Source: Patiria pectinifera (taxonomy: Eukaryota; Echinodermata; Asteroidea; Valvatida; Asterinidae). Taken from it: 64,000 nucleotides of DNA. Of the stretch, positions 53,676 through 64,000 are shown piece by piece; within the stretch, counting starts at the first letter, position 1, and every line of letters begins with the position of its first letter. The DNA lies in assembly GCA_029964075.1 (NCBI GenBank), contig CM057130.1, positions 372,001 through 436,000 on the forward strand, in the 5' to 3' direction. The notes under the pieces were generated by a model. That model saw only the letters and a list, made by a program, of their open reading frames with translations. It was not told the origin of the DNA and searched no databases. The position numbers and the translations under genes are program-made.

Positions 53676-55189
53676 CAGTGGCGTAGCCACCGGGGGCAGT
53701 GGGGGAGGCGACCGCCCCCCCCCCCAGTCGCCCCCCCCCACTGAGATTTTGAGTTTCTAAAAAAAAATTATCATTGATCTAAATCTAAATAGTCGCGAAT
53801 GATCCACATGATGACCACTGAGAAACGACCCTTCGACCGGCGACCGCGGACCAGTAAGCTGACAACCGGCGTGACATAGCGCATAATGATAATCTAAAAT
53901 GCGTATTAACACCCACTGCACTGCTCGCTCACACTACGGAACACGTATTATAGACAGGTAGTCCGTGGGTCACACAGTTTCAGTCAGCGGTATCACGCGA
54001 ATCGGCCACGCACAAACTTTTTCCTCCATTCATATAAGCTAAATAATAATAATAGACCAATTAAAATTCCTTCAAATCAGTTGCGTAGGGGCAGCCACCC
54101 CCATGAAACCTTGTCGCTCCCCCAGTCGCCCCCCCCCCCCCACTGAGATTTTGAGTTTCTAAAAAGATTATCATTGATCTACATGACGCCATGGGCGTCA
54201 ATCCTGGGGGGACAGGGGGACTGGGTCCCCCCCCCCCACTTTTTGAAGGGTGGGGGACACAATATCAAATGTCCCCCCCCCCCCAGATTTTTGAACTCGT
54301 GTCTCATTTACAGGGGCCTATTATGTACTACAATGTATCTTCTGCTTAGAAAATATTGGTTAAAGTGGTCAGAAATTGCCTCAGATAGCACCACAGAGCA
54401 TTTAGAATCCAAATTTTTTCGGGGCCCTTAAGCGTGCCCCAAACCCCACGCCTATAGCTCAGAATTCTGGTAGCTGATTCAATGACTCCAACCTCGAAAA
54501 CATTGTTCAAAAATTTTTCTTATGCCTTTAGCTGAGAAAACCTCGAAAATAATGTTTAGATTATTATCTTTTGTGCTAAGATAATTACAATGTATTGGTT
54601 AAAGTGGTAAGAAATTGCCTCAGATCACACCACAGAGCATCGAGAATCCATTTTTTTTCGGGGCAATTAAGCGGGCCCCGAACCCCACGCCTATAGCTCA
54701 GAATACAGATAGCTGATTCAGTGACTCCAACCTCGAAAACGAAGTTCAAATAATTATCTTTTGCTAAGAAAATATTAGTTAAAGCATGGAGGAAGGTGGT
54801 AAGAAATTGCCTCAGATCACACCACAGAGCATCGAGAATCCAATTTTTTTCGGGGCCCTTAAGCGGGCCCCGAACCCCACGCCTATAGCTCAGAATACAG
54901 ATAGCTGATTCAGTGACTCCAACCTCGAAAACGAAGTTCAAATAATTATCTTTTGCTAAGAAAATATTAGTTAAAGCATGGAGGAAGGTGGTAAGAAATT
55001 GCTTCAGATCACACCACAGAACATCTAGAATCCAATTTTTTTCGCTTCGCGCTCGCATCAGTTCTGATCAAGGTATGTCCCCCCCCCCTTTTTGAGAAGC
55101 GATTGACGCCCCTACATGACGCCCCCCCCCCCATGAAATGGTCCAGCCCCCAGCGCCCCCCCACTGAAAAATTCCTGGCTACGCCACTG
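53676..55189. mobile_element. 1.5-kb hAT-like non-autonomous element
   Basis: Terminal inverted repeats cagtggcgtagcca and tggctacgccactg (the right copy reads ctggctacgccactg), flanked by the exact 8-bp direct repeat CCGTCATC at 53668-53675 and 55190-55197. An 8-bp duplication and a CAG(T/G)GGCGTAGC end are characteristic of the hAT superfamily. No transposase frame remains. A second repeat is nested inside at 54191-55111, and the flanking CCCC-rich words (cccactgagattttgagttt) occur twice within it. Confidence 0.88.
54191..55111. mobile_element. Nested repeat element inside the hAT-like element
   Basis: Bounded by (at)gggcgtcaatc and gattgacgccc, and flanked by the 12-bp direct repeat ctacatgacgcc (54179-54190 and 55112-55123). 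Its body contains about three tandem units (196-238 bp) sharing agctgattcagtgactccaa, cctcgaaaac, aagaaattgcctcagatcac and accccacgcctat. The 157-codon minus-strand frame here is produced by these units. Related partial copies lie at 51265-51530 and about 56840-56900. Confidence 0.72.
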
Positions 55190-55197
55190 CCGTCATC

Positions 55198-56103
55198 GAT
55201 GTCAAAAAGTCAATACTGGTTACTGGTAAAGCTGAGCTTAACGTCGGAAAGAAATCGTTAGAAACCGTCCCCAAATCTAATCTATGTAATTATATCAATT
55301 TCCAGGAATTCCTCCAAGTTATTATTTCACGAGTAGTTGGACACTTATATAATCGAAGTATGTTCCGAATTTCAGCTGAATCTGTTGTTGAAAACGCTAG
55401 TGTTACACCTTGAACTATCTCCAAAGAAAATTTGGATGAGGATTTTCTTGCCATCCAACCCACGTGCATGTTCAGAAAAGGGCCGTTGGCGCTATATGGT
55501 TGACTGATTTCGGCCGGCAACACAATGACAAAAGGCGTATTGGCATATTTATTAGCGTCACTTGGCGTGACTTGACGTGGGTCTCGGTATCGACCAATGG
55601 AAGTCGGCAAAAAAGGTGACATTTATCAATTAACAACTCCTGAAGGAGGCTTTTCTCCAAATTGTTACTGCACACCATAATGGATAGGAACCTTCTTAAT
55701 TTTCGTGAGGCTTGGAAAGATTGACAAACATTGCTAACGCCAGTGTTTCAACTTTAAAAATGCAAGTAGCCAGACCTATTTTCCCAATTTCAACGAAAAG
55801 TAGTGAACATATCACAACGATTTTTAGCACATACTTGGGTCATTATAAGAGAAATAAACCCTGAAAGTTGCATGAAAATACGGTCTTCCAAACGGGGGCA
55901 TTTTGTTGATTTGCAAAGATTTCGTCCGCCAACGTGAACATTGTCTGTGTGCATATTGTTTCATTAAAAGAAAGTATTACGTATCCTTTAGAAATCGGCC
56001 TTCGGACCACACGGCTAGCCTTTCGCCAAAGCCATTGTGGCTTTAGCCGGCATTATTAGACCGAGCGAGCGATTTCTTTATGGGGGGGGGGGTCAAACGA
56101 CAT
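55198..56103. other. Intergenic region
   Basis: No gene, RNA or clear repeat seen. The small minus-strand frames at 55290-55678 carry no recognisable motif. Confidence 0.45.
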
Positions 56104-56830
56104 GATATTGTTACGCCCCAACTATAGTTGGGACTGTCCCAACTATAGTGCGATAGTTGGGTTGGCCCAACTATAGCTAGGACTGGAGTTCCATGGTCAT
56201 GATGGTGCACAGGGCACCTTGTATTCGTCATGCATGTGTGTTGCATACAGGGCCGGCCTGCCACGTGGCACTGCCTAATTGGATGAGTTGTCCAGCTGTT
56301 TTTTTTAGTCCAGCAACATTTTGCAAAATTCAAAGATTGGCGTGGCCGGCCAACTATAGGGCCCCACCCATACATAGCTAATGTCAAAGCGGTCCCAAGT
56401 AAAGTCGGACGTGTAACAGAGCTGTAGGCATGGTAGGGAATGTTTTATAGTCGTACATCAATGTAAACTTTAGTTGGGACCGCAAAATAAAATGACTGGG
56501 GTGGCCCAAGTATAGATTAGCCCCGTCAATAATAGCTAATTTTAGTGGTCCCGGTACAGTCAGACATGTATCAGAGCTGTAGGGAACGTTTAATAGTTGT
56601 ACATCAATGTAAACTACAGTTGGGACACCGCATAATAGAAAGATTGGAGTGGCCCAACTATAGATGGGCCACCTTGATGACTCCCAACTATAGTTGGGAC
56701 CCCTTGATGACTCCCAACTATAGTTGGGCCAGCCCAACTATGGAACTACAGTTGGGACCGTCCAACTATAGTTGGGACAGGCCCAACTATAGTTGGGACC
56801 GATACCATAGTTGGGGCGAGACAATATCAC
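56104..56830. mobile_element. Inverted-repeat element rich in CCCAACTATAGTTGGG
   Basis: Ends gatattgttacgccccaact and its near-complement (agttggggcgagacaatatc) define about 727 bp. Inside, the 16-base perfect palindrome cccaactatagttggg occurs at 56117, 56683, 56713 and 56782, with many half-copies between. A 30-bp tandem (ccttgatgactcccaactat onward) lies at about 56671-56730. The outside right flank is related to the 54191-55111 repeat. Confidence 0.7.
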
Positions 56831-57129
56831 CCACTTTAAAAAGTGTGGGCGGGAACTTGTCCCCCTGTCCCCCTGTCCCCCACCGATTGACGCCCATGTC
56901 ACTTGTTGCGTCATGTTGGTTCCCAGCATGCCGTGCGCGATTGTAAACGTTGCGGAAAAGCCTATGTGGGTTTTTTTTCCTTTTGGATTAGCCTTTGTTT
57001 TTGCTCAGGTTGTTTTGACTTCTTGAGCTTTCTATCACACAATCCTATAGACTTTGTACACGTCTTTTCTCATCGTCTCTTTGGGCATTTATCTTTGTCA
57101 CACATCATTCAAAGTTAATATAGGCATAG

Positions 57130-57425
57130 TCATTATAGCAAAGTTCTGTCCCGAAGAGTGACGTCGTGATGACGTCATTATGGGTCGTCATCTTGAAGGT
57201 GCAAACTCCTATAGTGAACTATCCAGTTAATTTGAATGTTGGTATGTATAATAGACCGGGATGTGCTATAGATGAAATTGAGGTGACGTCATCATTACGT
57301 CATCATGTGAGTTTATATAGATTTTGAAGTTTTGAAGATTATTATGTTATTTATTTATACCTTTATTTATCCAGGGTAAACCCAAACAGCAAAAAGCGGT
57401 GTTTCATCAGGGCTCTTAGGTTTTT
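57130..57425. repeat. GACGTCAT-rich repeat and LINE tail fragment
   Basis: 57150-57320 repeats the accgggatgtg, tatagatgaaa and gacgtcatcat words of the block at 26240-27080. 57345-57400 on the minus strand reads gggtttaccctggataaata, aaggtataaataaataa, resembling the 3' tail of a CR1-like LINE. Confidence 0.55.
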
Positions 57426-58087
57426 ATAGGGGGGGGGGGGGGGCTCGCAGCATTCTTTCAATGGGGGTGCTGTTCAAAACAGATGAACACTATACAAATG
57501 TACATGTATTTCAGAATGGTACCACCGTCACCCGGCAGGCTCTGTACGTATTTTGTGCACAGGCGAATATTAATACCAGTATAATTTTCTGTGTGTCAGA
57601 GCGGGGGTAACTTTTTTTATAAATTTCTATAGAAAAAAAAAGAAATTTTGACAGGGCTGTTTTTTTACCCCCCCCCCCTTGATACCCGCCTGGCAACCAA
57701 TGCATTATGGGATTCAAAGTGAAGTTCGAGCCTCATATAGCTGCCACGTTTCGACACTTTGAGACATTTCTATATGCAAGTATTTTCCCTCTATAGAGTG
57801 AGTGTATTTCTGATCAGTGCACGAAGTACACGTGGAGACAAAAAAGACACCTGGTTTAGCGTCGATGTAGGATTATTATAGATTGATTGTAATTTCCAAC
57901 CACCCACGTGCTTGCTGCTCATTTGTTAGGTGTTGGGCTATGAGCCCAACAACTGTGATTGTAACCGACTATTTTTGTTCTCCTGGACCCGTAACATCAT
58001 TGCTTTCATTAGAACGTCCCTGTTCCATTTTCGGCTTTTCGCACTCTCCGATCCAGTAACAAGCATCTACTGCATGAGCCAAAATCA
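57426..58087. other. Intergenic region
   Basis: Contains G and C homopolymer runs (57430-57443 and 57668-57678). No supported gene. Confidence 0.4.
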
Positions 58088-58440
58088 CACCGTATTTGGG
58101 GAGACAGGTCATTCTCTGTAGCAGCACATCGTCTGTGGAAACGGCTACCTATTCACATCAAAACTTCAGAAACCATCCAGTCCTTCAAAACAGCTCTCAA
58201 AACTCACCTCATGTCGTTAGCTTTCAATTAATCCCTTGCGTTTATGTTTATTTTGTTTTTTTCTGCTCTTACGTTGCTTACCTTAATTTGTTTAGTCTGT
58301 TTATCATATTGATTTTGTTTACTTAACTTTTGCTGCTGTTTTGCTTGTATAAAATTATGTATAGCGCCTTGAGCTCCTCACGGTTGATATGATCGCGCTC
58401 AAATGCCCATTATTATTATTTATTTATTTTTCGTAACCGC
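58088..58440 (+). pseudogene. LINE ORF2 C-terminus and 3' tail
   Basis: In frame from 58089 to the stop near 58229 it reads WGDRSFSVAAHRLWKRLPIH and then IKTSETIQSFKTALKTHL. The (Y/F)GDRSFSVAAPRLWNSLP motif, the SFK..LKTHL word and a tail containing gcgccttgagc followed by ATT repeats are the standard 3' end of CR1/L2-type LINEs in invertebrates. It is 5'-truncated, the usual state of such copies. Confidence 0.85.
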
Positions 58441-60251
58441 TGACGAGGACGGACACCCGACTCGGAACAAGAAGGAAACACAGATAACTCTTCATTTTTC
58501 CAAGTATTAAACTGTGGAATCAAACAGGAAAAAGTGCTTTGGACGTGTTCAACTGTAGACTGACAACTGTAGCAATGTTACAACACTTAGAACAGTCTGT
58601 TCTAAGTTCAAGGAAAACTGTTCTTCTGAAGTACAAGTCCGATCGGGTTGAAAGACTGTACTTCTGAAGTAGAGTCTTATGTATGAACCTACTTGCAACT
58701 TTTTTACTGAAGTAAATATAATGATAAATACGGGTAGAACCTTTTTTATCTAGTAAAAGTATCTCAAAATTAAATGGAATAAAAGGAAAGCAAATATTTG
58801 ACTTAACCTCTTTAAGTAAATTACGAAAAGACTTTTTGACGGCCTTGACGACACCACCATATACTCAAGAAAGTTAGTCCTAAAACTGAATTTTAACATA
58901 AAGCCCTCTAAGCTATAGACAAGCACCTTTATCGTCAAGTGGGTCAGGCACAAAGTTAGCCCCTTTGTTTACCGAGTGTTTGTACAAAATGCAATTGTTA
59001 CCAATCGTAATTCTGTGGTTCTTCCACAAAACATTACTAAGAGCAGTTAAAAACTGGTAGTAAATAAAAATGCCAGTTTTTGATCCCAGATGCTGCGGGT
59101 TAATCCATGGAGTATCAAACGGATCTACCCTTCGGGCGGGATGGATGGAAATGACACTCATAGAAATGTAAATCAATGGAAATTTATCCGAGTGCTCGCA
59201 CGTAACTAATCCCTACCATCGGTGGACAGAAACCGGTCGACATACCTCATTATGAATGGTTCATGGTTGATACCTTAAGCCTGGCTTGAAGTGTTAACTT
59301 GCTCTCCTCGTGCTATTTTCAAAGTTTCAATTTTTCAATTGTTAATTTTCTTTTTGTTTTCATCCAGCTACATCAGAAGAAGTTGCTGGTATTATCAAAA
59401 GATTACCAAATAAATATATTAGTGGTTTTCATTCAATTTCGCCTACCGTTCTCAAACATAACGCTGTAAGCATGCCATTGTTGTCTTTATTGCCATTTGT
59501 ACTGTTTTTATTTCTTTGACGTTCTTTCCCCAAATCCCAGCTTTGTAAACGTCTTTCTTTATTGCCTCTTTGGCATGTATCTTTGTCACAAATCTTTCAA
59601 AGTTGGCATAGGCATAGGCATATTTGTTTGACATTATTCACTAGTTATTTGCACGATTTATGTAACTGAAGTAAATGCTCCCGTTTTCAAGTTACATTAA
59701 ATTATCATTGCACTTCCGGTAACACCGGAAGTAAAGGTCAAATAGCTTTGCGCCTGGGACTCAAATCGCCAGAGTCAAGGTCTAAAACATAGCTAAAAAT
59801 GAGAGCGAAACTCTATTCCGTTATAAAGTTATAATTTATTTTTTGATATTTTGAGGTTACCCTTGTAATTTGATTTTGCCAAGCATCTTCGGATGAGGGT
59901 TCAAGGTCCGTCTATGCTTTATCGTCATCCCATGAACCGTTTGGAAGAAATTTGGTTCGTTTTGATTTTGAGGCTACTGTATGTATTTTAAATTCACTTT
60001 GACCTTCCGGTTGACCCGGAAGTAAAGGTCAAGCATGATCACTTACACGATACAAAATGTGTTTTTTTTTTAATAATGGTCCATCTGATTACAACGTATG
60101 AACATGATCGATTATTTGTTCAAGAGTTTTAGGGGAAAGAAGATGGTCTTGTTTTGTCAACGAAAATTGGTTGTAATTTGACACCCGATGACGTCATCAT
60201 TACGTCAGAGTAATATGCGCCACTAGGGATCAGGTTGAAAGTTCATTGTTT
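58441..60251. other. Intergenic region with CCGGAAGT-bearing repeats
   Basis: No supported gene. Two similar units lie at 59711-59740 (cacttccggtaacaccggaa then gtaaaggtcaa) and 60001-60034 (gaccttccggttgacccgga then agtaaaggtcaa), followed at 60188-60206 by gatgacgtcatcattacgtc. These look like pieces of the same dispersed family as the GACGTCAT blocks. Confidence 0.5.
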
Positions 60252-62958
60252 CTGAGAACCAGAGGGTTTAACTGGACGTTTCAGTTTGTGTGCTATGACC
60301 ATCATCAGTAGAATGCCTAAAGAACTACTTTTGTTTTATAAAGATAGTCACTTCTGCCTAGAGATCAACAACATGGCTTTTCAGTTGAATAAAGACTTGA
60401 ATTTCGATGTGACTTGTGATAACTTGATGCTCTGGATGCTCTATCTAGTCCTTAAGGAGTTCATCCCTCATGGCCGGGATGAGCCCCTTCCTAAACGCGA
60501 TATCCAACAGCTCCTGGGTATCCTTGATGTTGGGGTACTCATGCAAGGCCCACTTGAGATACACCAGAAACTCGCTCCAATCCACCTGCCCGTCCGCATC
60601 CATGTCAATGGCCTGCAGAGCTTAACGGGTGTCGGAGCACCGGTAGCAGGCAAAGTAGGGCGCCATGAAGCCATTGTAGAAGGAGTCGTACTGCAGCATT
60701 TCATCACCTTGCACTTCGTCTTTCAGGTCCCAGGTGTCCCAGATCTTACGTACCTCGGAGAGCATCCTCTCGGCTTGCACGTTGTTCAGCTTCATCTTCT
60801 CGATGACGTCCCGCATCTTTTCGGTGACTTTGCCTCCGGCCCTGTCGATGAGGAGAGCCAGGCCAACCTCACTCATGTACTCTTCCTTCCTGGAGTGATA
60901 CAAACACGAATGGAACAAAGTCAGCGTCATCGATGACAACGCGTCAAGTGTTATGGCTCAAATTATGGCATACAATTACACAAATTTCGAAGATCCTCCA
61001 GCATGACTTCTTTCATCTTTTGAGCTTGGTCAAGGGTGAACTGCGGATCGTCGCCGTAAAGCTCAATCAATTGCAGACGGATCATCTCATTGGATGCCAA
61101 AGAAGTGATCCTCTTGGGCGCCTTTTCTCCAAAGAAGTCAGCCAAGTCAAAATCTTCCTTATTCAGCCCCAAGACGAAGTCCAAGGCTCTCTCCCCATAC
61201 ACCGGCTGCTTGAGGTGCGGGTCTCGGTCGGTGGTGATCCTAGTCACGTTAATGGCAGCCTTCCGAAGGTAGGAGCAGTTGTAGCTCTTAAGGATCTTCT
61301 TGTTGCCAAGGCGGATGAGGTTCATCATAGTGACGCAGGTTGATGCGTTGCCCATGGCAGCGCCTTCAATGCAGATACTGCCCCACGTTCCATCCGCACC
61401 ACACATCAAACTCTAGAAAACATAAAGAAGCCAGATTTGAGATTCAGAATCATATTATTAGATATCGGCATTTTTATTCCAAATCTGAATAAAATCGCAC
61501 ATCCAAACTTTTTCACTACTTAAAAACACTCAGTCGCTATAAACATGGTTCCCGAAGTCATGGAAAAATTCTGGAAAATCCTGAAATTTAAAGCTATTAT
61601 GGAAAGTCATGGAAAAGTCATGGAATTTTGTTTGTTATACAAGAAGGCATGGATGATTGATAATACAAGAAAAAAAAGTCATGGAAAAAATCATGAAATC
61701 TTGCACAGCCATTATATGATTTATAATATTTGGCATTTTGGCTATGGTAGACTTCCAGTTTGCATTCCAGTTTATTATACCTCTGAGTCCTCTTTATGCA
61801 TGTATGTTCTATACTCTCTGTGTAAAACATTCCTAGGTTGACAGTTAACTTGTAGCACAGTTATTAAGTTAAGCACGCCTTGAGTTACATGATAGCTTGA
61901 TGTAAAGAAATCCCTGGCGGCCAGTCAACCTCTTTATGGCGTTGCGCTTTGCATGTTCAATGCGCCACTGTGGCTCAGTGGACTTGTGTTTTAAACAGGC
62001 AGCGACGTCTCCTTGCCTCAGTGTGACGTCTGGCCAGCGTAAAGGCTCTTAAGAAGCCAAAACAGCGTAGAAATTGGTCACAGAAAACCCTTATTTAGTC
62101 CTGGACGAGTCATTTGAATATTGATGTATTTTTCCGACCGACATTGATGATATTTGCTAGTGAACAATAGTCTTCTGTAATCTCGAGCAGTAAGCATTTT
62201 TCATTGAGTGAATGTAAAACAAATGAGTGGATATCATCGTCCACTTCAAGTTAACATGGAGGGGCATTACTGGCCATACGTGTTCCGATTGTTGAAAAAT
62301 GTTCGTTAAATGTATCAGCAATGTCGGTGAGATCATCTACGAATTCAATTCCCCATCCTGGGAAAGAATAGTCTTTGAAATAGTTTTCTGTTTGTTGGAA
62401 AGAACATCTATTAGTTTTTTCCATAGAATCGATGAGTTGCCTTTATTTTCCTCGATGGTTGATCTAAAGTATTCGCTTTTCTTGCTGCAAATTTTTCCAG
62501 TGCAGTGGTCAAGTTTCGCAGCTTTTTGTATGCGTTCTAATCATTTTGTGAGCCTGAACGGTTAGCGATTTTATTTGCACGATCTCGCTGTCGCATAAGT
62601 TTTAGAATTTGCCCATTGAGCTAAGGCAACGATGCACCACGAATACGTTTTGATTTCATTGGTGGAATGTTGTTAATAATACTCATAAACAAAGAGTGCC
62701 ACATGGACCATGGTTCATTTACATCTTGACAATTAAGCACATGTTCCCATGGGGCATTAAGGAGGTCGTCTTGAAAAGCGTCACTGTCTATATCTTTAAA
62801 ACACCTCAAGTTTATTGAACGGCCTTCTTTGGGGGGGGGGGCTTTACAAATATGGAGACTGTAAATATGATAGTGGTCACTAATCAGGACAGGTAGGACA
62901 CCACTTTCGCTTACAAGTTCAAAATGAGAGCTAAACATTAGATCAATAGTGGTTTCAG
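60252..62958. repeat. Segmental duplication, copy B (2.7 kb)
   Basis: Same-orientation copy of 40620-43245 with substitutions and small indels throughout, including non-coding parts. It carries exons 3 and 4 of the DRE-TIM/EF-hand gene but not exons 1 and 2. Confidence 0.9.
60445..61412 (-). pseudogene. Duplicated 3' part of the DRE-TIM/EF-hand gene (broken)
   Basis: Exon-3 copy (about 60985-61412) and exon-4 copy (60445-60889) align with the functional exons, but two lesions are visible. The codon CAA after CSDTR is TAA (60622-60624), which would remove the EF-hand. A 10-bp deletion at the exon-3/intron border (acacaaat joins ttcgaag) removes the splice donor and about seven exon bases. Exons 1 and 2 are absent. 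The EF-hand loop itself is still well preserved (DMDADGQVDWSE becomes DMRTDG... by small changes), so the copy is young. Confidence 0.9.
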
Positions 62959-63039
62959 TCTTTTTACGTGCCAGCATCCGGGGTGCGTTATACGTGTCCG
63001 GATGGTCCGGGTATATGCGCGTGGGACTTGACTAAAGGC

Positions 63040-63590
63040 TAGACCTACCCCCGACACAAAACCTGGACACGCTTCACACCATCCTTTTCCTAGATTGCTG
63101 TGAACGCTCACAACTTCCTTTATCACAAAATGTGTACTTTTTAGCCGACGTCGTTTTACCTCGTTTATTATGAAACCCTTCAAATCCTTTATCCCTTTCA
63201 CTTTAAATTAGCTGCCGTATATGCATGACTCATGAGCTGAGGCAATAACATTGCCTAGGTTACAGGCTGGTAAACATATTATAATTACAAGGAATTCCAA
63301 CCGACAAGAAATTCAGAACCAGGCCTTTTGATTTGTGCCATAACCATACTTCTTGACATTATGTTTTCAAGTAAATATCAATACTGTCTACTTTCAACAC
63401 AAAGACACTGAGACAATATTGTCTACTTTAAACAAGTAAAACTGTCACATGACCTGCTTTTGGAGTATACCCGGGGCCCAAAATGTCGAGCGATTGCACA
63501 CGTTGCAGATGGACTAATTTTTTAGAAAAACGAAGGTATCTGCAAAATACAAAATAAGTAAACCAGAACCGACAATCTACCTGTCAGCAC
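63040..63590 (-). repeat. Inverted, foldback-free counterpart of 43290-46850
   Basis: Reverse-complement match to 43290-43471 joined directly to 46466-46850: acaggtagattgtcggttct at one end and the gacacaaaacctg words at the other. The 2986-bp foldback element is missing at the junction near 63395-63420. The segment lies in opposite orientation relative to the neighbouring duplicated segment. Confidence 0.85.
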
Positions 63591-63630
63591 CTTCAACCGG
63601 GTGCATACATATGTTCCCCAATACCTATCT

Positions 63631-63731
63631 CCCCAATACCGACGTTCCCCGAAATCCTTAGCCTAACCCTAACCCTAACCTTAACCCCTAACCCTAATCA
63701 ACAAGGATTTCGGGGAACATCGGTATTGGGG
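63631..63731. repeat. Hairpin with telomere-like loop
   Basis: A 29-base stem (ccccaataccgacgttcccc then gaaatcctt) pairs with 63703-63731 with a single mismatch. The 43-base loop is cctaaccctaaccctaacc followed by related words, the complement of TTAGGG. A further inverted pair (tacaatcc near 63738 and ggattgtaggtattgggg near 63901) surrounds the stretch 63737-63920. Confidence 0.85.
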
Positions 63732-64000
63732 AACCTACAATCCCGGCCAAAATGGTTGGGACACTTCCTGAGCCTGCCACGGTCACCCACTCCCCCGCTC
63801 CCCCGGTCAGTGTTATTCTCTCCAGCTGATGGAGCACACACCGCGCAATGAGAGACAAAAGTGAACGGGGGCCGGGGGGGGGGGCACCGAGATTTGGCCA
63901 GGATTGTAGGTATTGGGGAACATCGGGTAGACCCCATTTCGACCAAAGTAGTTATACCAGTTCTGTTGCGTGCTCTCTTAAGCCGAGAGTTGAGTTTTTT
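63732..64000. other. Right end of window
   Basis: Non-coding as far as can be seen, with a poly-G run (63876-63885). The 82-codon minus-strand frame here lies across the inverted repeat and has no recognisable domain. Confidence 0.4.

Noticed and set aside
54585-55058. 157-codon minus-strand frame with an internal repeat
   Set aside because: It spans the tandem units of the nested repeat element; the repeated peptide mirrors the DNA repeat.
60445-61412. Second functional gene copy
   Set aside because: A nonsense codon before the EF-hand, a deleted splice donor and absence of exons 1-2 make a full product impossible.

Overview
This window looks like nuclear DNA from an intron-rich animal genome, most likely a marine invertebrate deuterostome (an echinoderm fits best, but this is inference). 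The support is: short phase-consistent exons with GT/AG borders separated by kilobase introns; a neurabin-type SAM-domain gene; a small secreted C-type lectin; LINE and tRNA-SINE fragments; and foldback transposons whose inverted arms are built of short tandem repeats, as known for sea-urchin TU elements. There is no operon structure, no CRISPR array and no prokaryotic gene layout. Most long open frames here are shadows of tandem repeats or antisense shadows of real exons.

Region 1 (about 1-28.9 kb, + strand) is the 3' half of one large gene, a neurabin (PPP1R9-like) scaffold. Eleven exons splice without a frame break into about 638 codons: coiled coil, acidic linker, Ser/Pro/Lys-rich linker, then a C-terminal SAM domain and a Lys/Glu-rich tail. 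Two further small in-frame exons (15 and 48 nt) are proposed. The N-terminal actin-binding, PP1-binding and PDZ parts would lie before base 1. Its introns carry an 11-bp minisatellite, a 40-bp tandem array that begins exactly at a splice donor, an 856-bp foldback element with a 6-bp target duplication, and a 5.8-kb inverted-repeat element that makes up nearly all of the intron splitting the SAM domain.

Region 2 (28.9-35.6 kb) is intergenic. It holds a dense TGACCT cluster just after the neurabin stop codon, a second 11-bp minisatellite related to the first, and a tRNA-derived SINE. Region 3 (35.7-38.3 kb, + strand) is a complete three-exon secreted C-type lectin with EPN and WND motifs, with a hairpin element in its first intron.

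Region 4 (40.8-49.8 kb, - strand) is a complete four-exon gene for a 562-residue protein. Its N-terminal part resembles the HMG-CoA lyase/isopropylmalate-synthase (DRE-TIM metallolyase) family, and its C-terminal part carries an EF-hand. I do not recognise it as a named gene. The 3' half of the gene and its flank are duplicated at 60.3-63.0 kb, where a nonsense codon and a lost splice donor make the copy a pseudogene. A 3.0-kb foldback element sits in the active gene's large intron. The matching segment beside the pseudogene lacks it, so the window shows an occupied and an empty site of the same element.

Region 5 (50-60 kb and the right end) is repeat-rich: a hAT-like element with an 8-bp target duplication and another repeat nested inside it, an array of CCCAACTATAGTTGGG palindromes, GACGTCAT-rich repeats, LINE remnants, and a hairpin whose loop is telomere-like sequence. 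Splice borders were read by eye. Family names rest on motif recognition, not on database searches.
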